Origin: a virus
DNA: 38,478 bases
Reading direction: 5' to 3' (one strand)
Virus record (IMG/VR): IMGVR_UViG_3300042260_000401
Coordinates: 1 to 38,478 of that record
Below, in pieces: positions 1 through 8,393 of this stretch. A program made the translations under genes and the position numbers. The number at the start of each line of letters is the position of its first letter. The stretch's first letter is position 1. Under the pieces are notes generated by a model. The model searched no databases, was not told the origin of the DNA, and saw only the letters and a list, made by a program, of their open reading frames with translations.

Positions 1-3000
1 ACCAGGAACTGGTATAGTACCGTTACCACTACCACCTTGTGTGCTATTTTCTGGAGTTACTGTCGCGTTTGGTTTAATATTCGATTTTACACTTCGTATA
101 CTAACCCTTCTACACGCCATAGCATTTGTGGTATATATTTCATTATTTTTATTAGCTGATGGGTCTCCGTCAGAACAATTAAATGGACCTAAGCTACCAC
201 CACCTTTAGATTTTGGAGAAACATTAGTTGCGGATTCTCCTAACGATGCTCCATCAACAATTTTTAATGTTTTACCATCAACATATTTTTTTAATTTACC
301 ACCGTTCCAAGCTCTTAAATAATTTTGAACCGAAGAAATTCTTCGTTGTGATAAATTTTTATTATATGCCGCAGTATTTGGTGCCGACGCACTACCATCT
401 AATACCAACTCAACCTCAGCACTACTCGATAATCCATCCGATGTTTTATTATTTTCAAAAGTCTCAACTAAATCATTTAAAAACTTTTCAGTCTCGGTAT
501 AGTTAAAAATAATAACATCTTTAAAGAACGTATCAACTAAAGGTTTGTTTGCAGCAGTTGCATTATTTTGGTAAGTACTTTGTTTAGCGGTATAGTTTGT
601 ATATAAACTAGCAAAACTATCGTTAGTTGTAGTTTGAGTAGTTTTAGGATTAGGATAATCATTATCAAAATAAAATCCTAAACCAACCCATTTACTTAAA
701 TCAACGTTAGTTGGTACTGGTGTTGGCGGTTTAGTTTGTTCAGTAGTGTCAGGTATGTTTGTACCAATATCTACCACATCCTCAGGTTTTACATTTGGAT
801 TAGTAATGATTTGTTGCATATAGAACAACTCACTAATTGGTATTGTGTTATACTTTCTCGCCAACTCATATATGTCATATTTCTTACATCCCGCAAAAAA
901 CGCATCAACAACACCGTTAATTAAATCTTTATTTTTACCCTTTAATTCTTTTTCAACTATTGTATTTAAAATTGACGGGTGGTCAACAATAATTTTCCAA
1001 TTTAAAGTACCTGTTCTTTGAGTACTTTTATACGTGTATACTGGTTCAGGTCTACCTAAGAAATCTTGTCCTTGGAAACTTGGTGTTATATTCTCATTAA
1101 AACTAATGTCGTATGGTGGAAACCACATAACTCTACCTCCGTTAGGACCTCTTTCACACTCAGGTAAATCAAGATATGTTAAACCAGGTCTGTTTGATGT
1201 TCTCCAAGCTAAATTTTCAAGTGAGAACATATATTTTTTTACTCTACCATCTTTAATATTTGTAGAACTTGAGGTCGATGTACCTTTTAAAGGTGCTATA
1301 TTAAGATTATATGTTTTATCTAAAACCGAATACGAATATCCTCGATGATTACCATCTCTCTTTTGTAAATCGGCATACGTAAAATACGGTGTATCTTTAG
1401 TAAAGACTCTACAATATTCTTTACCAACAACAACCCCTCCTTCATCAACATAACTCATTACTTTAGAACCTTTAGTAATTTCTTTATATCCATCATTAAA
1501 GACTTTACTGATTTGATTAATTGCATTACCTACGTGAGCAGTATCTCCTTCACCCGCCTCAACTAATTTTTGAGTATGCCATAGAATAGACCCTTCTCTA
1601 AAATTTTTATCAGTAGTACTTAAATCAATACTTAAATAAGATTTAGTTTGGTTATATTCGGAATCAATACTAACAGGATTACCATTTTTACCAACTTTAT
1701 AACCAACCTTTGAGTCTGAATTTGCGGTTGACCAAGTTAAACCTCCCGCAAGTCCTCCATTTCCATAAAAAGAGTCACCAGCAAAACCAAATTTAATACC
1801 ATCCAAACCTGGCTCGTACAAGTCCGCCAACACATTAGGTCCGTAAACAGATGTTTGAACTTCTTCTCCAAACATATTTAAAGGTAGTTTCCCCGAAGGA
1901 CCGTCAACATAACTAGGGTCAACTTCTTTACTACCAACGTAATACCCCCCTTTAGTTGGTTTATCTAAAATACTGTTTAATAAGTTTTTAGCACCATCAA
2001 TAAGATTACCAATAATTCCTTTATCATAGTCAGGTCCATATCTGTTAAATCCTAAGGTATAATAAAGTTGTGATTTTTGTCCTCCACCCGTGTTATTAAG
2101 AAATAATTGAGATGCGGACTTTTGATGAGTTAACCTACCAATTAATCCTTTATTACTACTAATACCAAGGGCTTTACCTATTTGACCCGCAAGGTTTAAA
2201 TTCTTAGGGTCGGTTTCAAAATAATCACCAGGAATTTCTGAACCTGGAAAATAAAAACCACCAAGTCTTGCCGCGAAATCCGCGGCTCTGAATAAAATAT
2301 TACCAGGTCGAGTAATAACCCAATCTCTTTCTACTAAAGGTATTTTACCTTGTAACATCTGAACGGCCATTAATGGGTCGTTGGCCGCGTTAGGTAAATT
2401 AATTCTACCCACAGTATTTTTGATTAATTGTCTGTCAATTCTTTCTTTTAACTCTTGTCTAAGAGTTTTTGCACCAAGTTGTACAATATACGAATCCTGT
2501 GATAAACTACCGTCAGAACCTGTCGGGTCGTCTTGTAATAGGATTTGGTAAGGCGTATAGTATGACGGAACAAACGTAAAATACGAAGAAAAACTTGGTG
2601 TTAACTGTTTAGTCTCCACTGAATATAATTCAATATTGGCATTGTCCCAAGAATACTTATTAGCGGTCGGTAATTCCTGTTGTGATAATGCAGGATTATA
2701 CGACGGCCATCCCGCACCTGTTAAACTCTGTTCAGGTAGTGTGGCATTATTTATATCATACTCTTCAAATTTAGGCGCTAAAATAACACTACCAATTGAA
2801 AATAAATTAACATAAGGAGTACTCCATCTATTAACTGAAGGAATATCTTCTTCAGATATTGCGTTAGAATTATATGATGGCCAAGTATTACCATTTAAAC
2901 TTTGTTGAGGTAAACTGGCTAAGTTTAGATTATATTGTTCGTATGTTGGTGATAATATTAAATCATTAATTTGATATAATAGAATTGACGGTAAACCGTA

Positions 3001-3759
3001 TTTGTTAACTGAAGAAATAGTATTTTCATTTATTGCCCCCGCATTGTACGATGGCCACCCTAAACCATTCAAACTTTGTTGTGGTAATGACGCGTGAGTA
3101 ATATCGTATCGAGAATAAATTGGTGTTAGTAACAAATTACCAATTAAAGCTAATTGTACAAAATCAAATGAATATTTGTTTACTGATGGAATATCTTCTT
3201 CAGAAATAGCATTGGCATTGTATGATGGCCAAGTATTACCATTTAAACTTTGTTCAGGTAAACTCGCATTTAATACATCATACTCCTCAAATTTAGGAGT
3301 TAAAAGTAAATTACCAATTTGTGCTAATTGAATCGTTGTAAACGCCCATCTATTAACTGATGTGATATCTTGTTCTGAAATAGCGTTAGAATTATACGAT
3401 GGCCAAGTATTACCATCTAAACTTTGTTGTGGTAATGAAGTATCGGTAATGTCATATACCCCATTATTATTTGATAATACAATTGGTTGTGATTGAGTTA
3501 TAGTATCCCCAAACCCACTAATTGGTCCGTACTCATTTAAATTATATAAACCGTGGAATGTAGGTCCTAAATTTTTAGGGGGGTTCTCAATTAAAGAGTC
3601 GTCCTGATTAAGAACTCCCTCATCTCTAAGAACAGTATCTTTAACTATTGTTCCTGAAGGTGGAACATAACTACCTGGCACCGTATATGGTGATAAGTTT
3701 CGAGCTAATAACTTATTTCTAAACCCTTCTGTTGATGGAAATGTTAACGTACTTGGCAT
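1..3759 (-). CDS. Large tail/baseplate protein with five 58-residue repeats and OmpA-like domain (3' end outside window)
   Basis: An open frame runs on the minus strand from an ATG at 3759 to the window edge without a stop, giving 1253 residues; the C-terminus is missing. Residues about 95-380 hold five copies of a 58-residue repeat with the core LPQQSLNGNTWPSYN and a following SVNKY-type segment. Near residues 1060-1145 there is an OmpA/Pal-type peptidoglycan-binding segment: a VELVLDGSAS strand followed by N-x-x-L-S-x-x-R-x-x-x-V-x-x-x-L, the signature of that family. The gene follows the tape-measure-like gene in the same direction, where T4-like phages keep baseplate and hub genes, so I infer a baseplate or tail-tip protein that contacts the host cell wall. 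I do not recognise the central part. The start is supported by a TATTTAT motif 15 bases upstream. Identity as a structural protein is inferred from context. Confidence 0.8.
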   Translation of the reverse strand, partial: MPSTLTFPSTEGFRNKLLARNLSPYTVPGSYVPPSGTIVKDTVLRDEGVLNQDDSLIENPPKNLGPTFHGLYNLNEYGPISGFGDTITQSQPIVLSNNNGVYDITDTSLPQQSLDGNTWPSYNSNAISEQDITSVNRWAFTTIQLAQIGNLLLTPKFEEYDVLNASLPEQSLNGNTWPSYNANAISEEDIPSVNKYSFDFVQLALIGNLLLTPIYSRYDITHASLPQQSLNGLGWPSYNAGAINENTISSVNKYGLPSILLYQINDLILSPTYEQYNLNLASLPQQSLNGNTWPSYNSNAISEEDIPSVNRWSTPYVNLFSIGSVILAPKFEEYDINNATLPEQSLTGAGWPSYNPALSQQELPTANKYSWDNANIELYSVETKQLTPSFSSYFTFVPSYYTPYQILLQDDPTGSDGSLSQDSYIVQLGAKTLRQELKERIDRQLIKNTVGRINLPNAANDPLMAVQMLQGKIPLVERDWVITRPGNILFRAADFAARLGGFYFPGSEIPGDYFETDPKNLNLAGQIGKALGISSNKGLIGRLTHQKSASQLFLNNTGGGQKSQLYYTLGFNRYGPDYDKGIIGNLIDGAKNLLNSILDKPTKGGYYVGSKEVDPSYVDGPSGKLPLNMFGEEVQTSVYGPNVLADLYEPGLDGIKFGFAGDSFYGNGGLAGGLTWSTANSDSKVGYKVGKNGNPVSIDSEYNQTKSYLSIDLSTTDKNFREGSILWHTQKLVEAGEGDTAHVGNAINQISKVFNDGYKEITKGSKVMSYVDEGGVVVGKEYCRVFTKDTPYFTYADLQKRDGNHRGYSYSVLDKTYNLNIAPLKGTSTSSSTNIKDGRVKKYMFSLENLAWRTSNRPGLTYLDLPECERGPNGGRVMWFPPYDISFNENITPSFQGQDFLGRPEPVYTYKSTQRTGTLNWKIIVDHPSILNTIVEKELKGKNKDLINGVVDAFFAGCKKYDIYELARKYNTIPISELFYMQQIITNPNVKPEDVVDIGTNIPDTTEQTKPPTPVPTNVDLSKWVGLGFYFDNDYPNPKTTQTTTNDSFASLYTNYTAKQSTYQNNATAANKPLVDTFFKDVIIFNYTETEKFLNDLVETFENNKTSDGLSSSAEVELVLDGSASAPNTAAYNKNLSQRRISSVQNYLRAWNGGKLKKYVDGKTLKIVDGASLGESATNVSPKSKGGGSLGPFNCSDGDPSANKNNEIYTTNAMACRRVSIRSVKSNIKPNATVTPENSTQGGSGNGTIPVPG
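2620..3475 (-). repeat. Five in-frame 174-base repeats (58 residues each)
   Basis: The conserved core recurs with its GGCC landmark at 2705, 2879, 3053, 3227 and 3401, exactly 174 bases apart each time. Each unit encodes a Ser-Leu-Pro-x-Gln-Ser-Leu segment, Trp-Pro-Ser-Tyr-Asn, an acidic stretch, then Ser-Val-Asn and a hydrophobic Leu/Ile-rich run. Copies differ at many bases but keep length and key residues, which indicates selection on the protein repeat. Confidence 0.85.
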
Positions 3760-3774
3760 CCCTTAATTTTATCT

Positions 3775-3781
3775 ATAAATA
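3775..3781 (-). promoter_or_regulatory. Candidate promoter element TATTTAT
   Basis: Sense-strand TATTTAT lies 15 bases before the ATG of the OmpA-domain gene. It sits inside a perfect 8-base inverted repeat (TTATCTAT / ATAGATAA), which could also be a regulator site. Function is inferred from recurrence upstream of other genes. Confidence 0.45.
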
Positions 3782-3817
3782 GATAATAGTTTTATTTTTT
3801 TTAAAGTATCTATGATA

Positions 3818-5878
3818 TTATGCAAACGCGGAAGTCGGAGTAAATAAATTACCCGCTTTAGCTTTATTCTCACCACTACCTTTAAGGTCGTTCATCATTC
3901 TTTCAGTTCGACTATTTCCTTGGTAAATTGCACTTGCAACATCAGATTTAGACAACATATCCATAACAAAACTTTCCATACCAACAGGATTTACATTAAC
4001 ACTGATAGACCCGTCAACTTTAACTGTACCTGTTTCAGGTATTGGTGGTGTTGCGTTGTTAGTATTAATAGTTGAATTAGGTAATTGTCCTGGTGTTATT
4101 GTGGCGTTTGGTGTTATTGTAGCGTTTGGTATCACGGTTTGTACATTAGAACTATTAACAGTTTGACTTCCCGATAAACCATTTAACGCAGTATTAATTT
4201 GTTCTTTAACGGTTTCAGTCATTCCTGTTAACATACCACTACTAAGAAGTGTTTTAAGAGCGGTCACATCAACATTACCACCCCACATCTCCTGAGATTC
4301 TGAAAAGTTTTGTGGAACATTACCAACGGCCCCTTTAATTTGTTCGTAAGCCGCTTTACCACCTGACATTATTTCTTGTCCAGCACCTGCAACATCACCT
4401 TTACCAAGTTTATCAAACGATTTACTAAGAACGTCTGTTAACTTTTGAATATTCTTTGATATAGATTCTACGTGAATTTGATTTTTATCATCAGCATCTC
4501 TTTGTAATCCGATAGTTTTATTAATGGTTTCTTGTCCTGTCGCAACTATTTTTCCAAGACTTTGAATGTCTTTAACAAAACTAGGTTGTGTTGCCACCGC
4601 CATTCCTACAACCCCTTTTCTTGCGGCGATTAAACCTTCAATATTTTTTAAAATACCGTTAGCTTCCAACTGCATTTTTGCGGGACTCGCCAATTTTTCA
4701 TTAGTCGCTTTAATTTCATCTAAATCGGTTTTACTAATCTCAGAAACTAATTTTTCGTCACCAGTTGCGGTTTTAATAATATATTGACCTTCAAACTTTC
4801 CTCCCTTTTCACCAAGTTGGGCCATACCCGCAATCATTTTTCTCGAATCTTCATCAGCAAATTCAGGATTAAAGGTAATTTCCCTCATTTTTCTATCAAG
4901 GTCACCAGCATTCATCGCCCATTTAGCAACTTCTTCATTAGACATACCCAATTCTTTTGCAATCTCCCTTAACTGTCCTTGGGCCCCAGGTAATATTCGA
5001 ATACTTTTAGTTTGTTCGTCAAAATATGTCATTGATTTTAATGCCTTACCAACCTCTTCTTGTAGTTTGGCAGGGTCATTTCTTGACATATCCATTAGTT
5101 TATATGGGTCAAGTAAACTAGATACTTGAACTCCTAACCTTTGGAAAGCCGCTGACATTTGAACCGCAGCATCAGGTTCAAATAATTTATCGGCTAAACC
5201 TAAAGTTTTACCCATATCAATTCTTAATAAAGATGCTTGAGCCGCCATCTTGGCCATACCTTGTACTCCTCCATCAAAGTTGTACAAAGCCATTTTACCC
5301 ATCTGGCCTTCTAATTGTTTGTATACGGATTGTGATGTCACACCTAATTCTTTTGCGGAATTAAGAATACCCGTCATTTCATTACCAATATTATTAATTC
5401 CATATCCCGCATTTGCGAACATAGGAATCATTGCAGCGGCCTTAGCTCCAGCGTTTTCACTAGCACCAGCAACTAACGACCCTGCGGCATATAATTCTTT
5501 ATATGACTCGGTATTTAAACTTGATTGTGTCTGTAAACCTTCAATTACCCCTTTTTGAATTTTTGCAACGTCCGTTAAGTCACCACCTAAAGCCCTAACT
5601 GAAGGTGTAGCATCTCTTAAAAGGTCACGAGTATTTTGAGCCATTTGATGACTACCCGCAAATAGTCTTGATACCGAGTTAACAGTCGACTCAACAGTTT
5701 CGATTGAACCTTTAATTTCGTTAGCAAAACCACCTAATTCTTTATTCGCATCGGTCATCGCCTTAATAATCGACTCAAGACCAGGTAATACCTCCAACTT
5801 AACTCTAGACGCCGCCTCGTTTTGTTGAGTTAAAGCATCTAAATCCTTTTGGTTATCATTCTTACCACCTTGTAACAT
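3818..5878 (-). CDS. Tape-measure-like tail protein
   Basis: This 686-residue protein is Ala/Gly/Lys-rich and mostly helical in appearance. The N-terminal 120 residues look like amphipathic helices (LGGFANEIKGSIETVESTVN region). A small-residue-rich hydrophobic segment lies near residues 130-170, and long charged helical stretches follow. The C-terminal 130 residues are different: low-complexity, with a repeated NATITP unit and Pro/Asn/Thr-rich sequence. It lies directly downstream of the gp26-like gene and its overlapping small ORF, the usual place for a tape-measure gene. T4's tape measure gp29 has 590 residues, so length is compatible with a slightly longer tail. No catalytic motif is visible. 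Another internal tail or baseplate protein remains possible. Confidence 0.6.
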   Translation of the reverse strand: MLQGGKNDNQKDLDALTQQNEAASRVKLEVLPGLESIIKAMTDANKELGGFANEIKGSIETVESTVNSVSRLFAGSHQMAQNTRDLLRDATPSVRALGGDLTDVAKIQKGVIEGLQTQSSLNTESYKELYAAGSLVAGASENAGAKAAAMIPMFANAGYGINNIGNEMTGILNSAKELGVTSQSVYKQLEGQMGKMALYNFDGGVQGMAKMAAQASLLRIDMGKTLGLADKLFEPDAAVQMSAAFQRLGVQVSSLLDPYKLMDMSRNDPAKLQEEVGKALKSMTYFDEQTKSIRILPGAQGQLREIAKELGMSNEEVAKWAMNAGDLDRKMREITFNPEFADEDSRKMIAGMAQLGEKGGKFEGQYIIKTATGDEKLVSEISKTDLDEIKATNEKLASPAKMQLEANGILKNIEGLIAARKGVVGMAVATQPSFVKDIQSLGKIVATGQETINKTIGLQRDADDKNQIHVESISKNIQKLTDVLSKSFDKLGKGDVAGAGQEIMSGGKAAYEQIKGAVGNVPQNFSESQEMWGGNVDVTALKTLLSSGMLTGMTETVKEQINTALNGLSGSQTVNSSNVQTVIPNATITPNATITPGQLPNSTINTNNATPPIPETGTVKVDGSISVNVNPVGMESFVMDMLSKSDVASAIYQGNSRTERMMNDLKGSGENKAKAGNLFTPTSAFA

Positions 5879-5892
5879 AAATAATTTTTATT

Positions 5893-5899
5893 ATAAATA
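5893..5899 (-). promoter_or_regulatory. Candidate promoter element TATTTAT
   Basis: Sense-strand TATTTAT lies 14 bases before the tape-measure-like ATG, in the spacing seen at several other genes of this window. It is followed by an A/T-rich leader without Shine-Dalgarno sequence. Confidence 0.45.
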
Positions 5900-5905
5900 G
5901 ATTGA

Positions 5906-6082
5906 CTAATTATTTTTTGGAGTAATTTCTTTAACAAACTGGTCAATTATATATCTCCGTAAATAAACGGGCATAGAAAGAAAGTCTGTATACGACACAT
6001 TTAAGTGTTTAGTACAGACATAATATTCCCAAGATTGGGTTTCTCGATAATTAGAAGAAAGGCCGAAAAAACTCCACCCCAA
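5906..6082 (-). CDS. Short overlapping +1-frame ORF, possible frameshift extension of the gp26-like protein
   Basis: A 58-codon reading frame overlaps the last 32 bases of the gp26-like gene in its +1 frame and runs to TAG at 5908-5906, just before the tape-measure-like gene. It has no ATG or GTG at its head; only TTG at 6082 could start it. The product reads like real protein, with Trp/Tyr-rich segments (ETQSWEYYVCTKHLN, MPVYLRRYIIDQFV). Tail genes upstream of tape-measure genes in many tailed phages make a chaperone and a frameshifted longer form. Here a GGGG run (6080-6077) lets a Gly tRNA on GGG re-pair after a +1 slip, and a TTT TTT CGG stretch follows. T4 has a small gp51 working with gp26, so it may be the gp51 counterpart. 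Independent TTG initiation is the alternative. Confidence 0.5.
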   Translation of the reverse strand: MGWSFFGLSSNYRETQSWEYYVCTKHLNVSYTDFLSMPVYLRRYIIDQFVKEITPKNN

Positions 6083-6806
6083 AGGCTATATTCGCATATA
6101 CCTCTTTTCCTGACGGGGCGTTAACTCTTCTGACTAAGTCTAGTCTTGGTTCATTTTCCTCAACAAAGTTTCTGATAAACTTAGCGTCTGATATAGGTAA
6201 AGAATCAATGGTTTGTGTTATAAACGCAACATCCGAATTACCATCAATTTCCACAACCATTTTATTTAATTTCCAAGTTTGTTTTGGGGCAATTCTACCA
6301 ACAGGGTATTGGTCGGCCATTTTATCCAACTCACTAAGTTCTCCAAATGATAATGGTTTTAATTTTACGGTAGAATTTGACTTTGGTAATTGAACTATGA
6401 AATAACCCTCATCATTGGGTTTTTCTTTAGTTTCTTTGATGTATAACTCATCTAATAAGATAGTTGTCTCAAATTTTTTGTTAGTGTCAGGGTCGGTCAA
6501 TGTGATATTATACTCAGGTCCGAACGCACTATTTCTTAAAAAGATAAGAATTGCTTCTAAATCCCCCTGTAATAATTCGTCAGGTCTTAAATCTGGCTCA
6601 TATAATTTATTACGTAATAACGTAATAACCAAACCATCTTTACCTATACTGTCACCTGCCATTAAGATGTTTTCATCAGCTGCGGTAAGATAACCTACTT
6701 TAACTGATTTCTTTTTATTTTTGTAAAATACTCCTCCTGTAGGTAGTTTTACCACATCGTGTGGTAAAGAGAAGTTTTGTTGTCCATATTGTTGTGTTGT
6801 ATCCAT
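6051..6806 (-). CDS. 26: gp26-like baseplate/tail-assembly protein
   Basis: The 251-residue product resembles the T4 gp26 baseplate family (208 residues in T4): an N-terminal LPTGGVFY segment, then a basic strand, LTAADENIL, an acidic DLRPDELLQGDLEAILIFLR region and the FGPEYNITLTDPDT strand. These form the recognisable family core in residues about 15-130. The remainder (residues 130-251) is helical with an acidic stretch and ends FFRPFF. It lies between the tail-tube gene and the tape-measure-like gene. In T4 gp26 is needed for the central baseplate hub; the position here fits that or a tape-measure chaperone role. The end of the gene overlaps a +1-frame ORF that may extend it. Family assignment is by recall of motif order, not by search. 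Confidence 0.65.
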   Translation of the reverse strand: MDTTQQYGQQNFSLPHDVVKLPTGGVFYKNKKKSVKVGYLTAADENILMAGDSIGKDGLVITLLRNKLYEPDLRPDELLQGDLEAILIFLRNSAFGPEYNITLTDPDTNKKFETTILLDELYIKETKEKPNDEGYFIVQLPKSNSTVKLKPLSFGELSELDKMADQYPVGRIAPKQTWKLNKMVVEIDGNSDVAFITQTIDSLPISDAKFIRNFVEENEPRLDLVRRVNAPSGKEVYANIAFGVEFFRPFF

Positions 6807-6808
6807 AT

Positions 6809-6849
6809 AAAAAAAATAACCATAGAGAGTTTATAGTGTCCCTATGGTT
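6809..6849 (-). terminator. Rho-independent terminator after the tail-tube gene
   Basis: Read on the minus strand, AACCATAG and CTATGGTT form an 8-base stem followed closely by a run of eight T. It lies 40 bases past the tail-tube stop and just before the gp26-like start, so it can cut down read-through from the highly expressed tube gene. Confidence 0.7.
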
Positions 6850-6888
6850 AAATATAGTAGTATGTATTTTTTTATCAATAGTATTGTA

Positions 6889-7377
6889 TTAGTAAACTAA
6901 GATACATCTGTCCATACGTAAAGATGCACTAATTTGTACTAATCCGTCATTTGAGTAACCTAAATCACCAAATGATACGTCAGTTAAGAATGTACCTTCC
7001 AAAATCCATTTCTCAACAACAACACCTGTTGGGTCTAACATTTCAAGGTCGACATTTTTCTTGTAACCCGCAGCATAACCCATACGTCCTGTAACTGATT
7101 CAGCGTGTAAACGAACCCACTCCATAAGTGCTTGTGCAGCTGACGGACCGATTGGGTCACGGAATTTAACAGAAATAGGGTCCCAGTTGAATCTACCTGC
7201 AACGAATGTTGATGTATTTAAAAACTGAATCTCAGTTGGATTAATTTTAATGTGTGGTCTAGAAGTTGATTCTACGAACCATTCGTTAATACCTAATGTA
7301 GAAGGAAAACGTAAGATAAATCGGTTCTGACGTTTCGGTTCGTACGGTATCGGCATTTTCATCAATAAATCAGCCAT
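6889..7377 (-). CDS. 19: Tail tube protein (gp19-like)
   Basis: The 162-residue protein matches the T4 gp19 tail-tube family in length (T4: 163) and pattern: an N-terminal PKRQNRFILRFPS strand, PHIKINPTEIQFLN, the SVKFRDPIGPSAAQALMEWV segment, and a C-terminal DVSFGDLGYSNDGLVQISASLRMDR strand. It forms the stacked hexameric inner tube through which DNA passes. It is followed by a terminator and preceded by a TATTTAT element 40 bases upstream of the ATG, so it is likely its own strong transcript, in keeping with the many copies needed. The leader is A/T-rich without a Shine-Dalgarno sequence. Confidence 0.9.
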   Translation of the reverse strand: MADLLMKMPIPYEPKRQNRFILRFPSTLGINEWFVESTSRPHIKINPTEIQFLNTSTFVAGRFNWDPISVKFRDPIGPSAAQALMEWVRLHAESVTGRMGYAAGYKKNVDLEMLDPTGVVVEKWILEGTFLTDVSFGDLGYSNDGLVQISASLRMDRCILVY

Positions 7378-7417
7378 AGTATTTTATTTTTAATTATTTT
7401 GTTTTTTATTTATTACT

Positions 7418-7424
7418 ATAAATA
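7418..7424 (-). promoter_or_regulatory. Candidate promoter element TATTTAT
   Basis: Sense-strand TATTTAT with flanks GTATTTATAGT lies 40 bases before the tail-tube ATG in the 150-base gap between the HAD-like gene and the tube gene. The rest of that gap is A/T-rich and holds no ORF. Confidence 0.45.
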
Positions 7425-7528
7425 CTTCCAACTTGAAAATTTTTGTATTTACTTTATTTTTTTATTCTGTAATCTTCTACTAGAAAATATCTAGTTATTG
7501 ATTATTTCTAGTTTTTATTATTAATTTA

Positions 7529-8344
7529 TTAATATTTAACTTTTTCACCTCCTGATGTATAATAAGTTTGTAATATATTATCTGGTTTGTCTTCAAAATG
7601 TTTCTTAACTGTTTCTACGTTCTTAAGGTCATCATCAGAAAATCCAATCGTTGGTACAAAATTATTACTCACTTTATTTTTAAGGAACGCTTTTTTATGT
7701 AACTGAGAAGATATTTCTCTAACATATCCCACAAATTCCTCCAAAGCTTTCACTTTTTCCTCTTCAGGATTAGCTTCGGCACCTGTACCAAATGAAACAG
7801 GATAAAATCTACACAAATCAAGATAACTTTTAATCAACTGAGCGTCCGACAATTCACTTTCGTCTGTGAAATTTCGGTACTTTCTTAAATTTTTCAATAG
7901 TTCGTCTTTATCAATACCATTAAATCCTGATACAATATAGTTGTAAACTCCTTCTTTTAAAGTCTTAGGATTGTGACCTCTCGCAGTTACTATCGAAAAA
8001 ATCGAACCATTATTGATACATTCAACAAAATCACTCCAAGCAGGACCTGGTTTTGCTAACATAGCGTCAACTAAAAACGCCTTATCACCAGGGGTTCTAA
8101 AATTTCTAAACGGGTCTTCAGCAAAACCAACAATAGTTTTTCCGTTATAGTCAAACTCTTCTTTACCAATTTTAGACCTGTAATGTGCAAAATCTTCGGT
8201 AGTCATACCAACATCATCACCTTTATCAGATTTCACCATAATTCTTGTTGGCATTGTTACGATATTGTCGTCCCAATCAAAAGCATAATACTTTAAATCT
8301 GGTGTTCCTTCTTGAGTGAATCCTTCTTTTATTCTTCTTTTCAT
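7529..8344 (-). CDS. HAD-superfamily phosphatase-like protein
   Basis: The 271-residue protein carries HAD motifs in order: motif I YYAFDWDDNIV with the nucleophile-type Asp23 and Asp25, motif II SIVTARGH with Thr120, and a C-terminal acidic motif GFSDDDLKN with Asp237-239. The region between motifs I and II (residues 30-110) is a large cap. HAD enzymes usually hydrolyse phosphate esters using Mg2+ and a phospho-Asp intermediate; the substrate cannot be told. The gene lies between the sheath and tube genes on the same strand, an odd place for an enzyme. It could be a polynucleotide 3'-phosphatase-like or nucleotide phosphatase, or a virion-associated protein; this is inference. No TATTTAT element precedes it, so it is probably read from the sheath transcript despite the hairpin in front. 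Confidence 0.75.
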   Translation of the reverse strand: MKRRIKEGFTQEGTPDLKYYAFDWDDNIVTMPTRIMVKSDKGDDVGMTTEDFAHYRSKIGKEEFDYNGKTIVGFAEDPFRNFRTPGDKAFLVDAMLAKPGPAWSDFVECINNGSIFSIVTARGHNPKTLKEGVYNYIVSGFNGIDKDELLKNLRKYRNFTDESELSDAQLIKSYLDLCRFYPVSFGTGAEANPEEEKVKALEEFVGYVREISSQLHKKAFLKNKVSNNFVPTIGFSDDDLKNVETVKKHFEDKPDNILQTYYTSGGEKVKY

Positions 8345-8357
8345 ATTTTAATTTAAA

Positions 8358-8384
8358 GGCTAAAGGTGGGGATTACTCCCCACC
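8358..8384 (-). terminator. GC-rich hairpin after the sheath gene
   Basis: On the minus strand GGTGGGG and CCCCACC form a 7-base GC-rich stem with a 6-base loop starting 10 bases after the sheath stop. The following tract is TTTAGCCTTT, an imperfect T-run, so it may only partly terminate or may stabilise the sheath mRNA end. Confidence 0.5.
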
Positions 8385-8393
8385 ATATAAGTA

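Noticed and set aside
41-1348. Plus-strand reading frames of 60-104 codons at the left edge
   Set aside because: They lie opposite the long uninterrupted minus frame with repeats and an OmpA-like domain, and look like antisense readings.
6001-6060. -1 frame after the gp26-like gene
   Set aside because: It stops at TAA 6003-6001, much earlier than the +1 frame, with no protein-like content beyond a few codons.
7480-7528. ACTAGAAA / TTTCTAGT inverted repeat after the HAD-like gene
   Set aside because: It has no T-run after it on the minus strand, and no plus-strand gene ends there, so a terminator cannot be supported.
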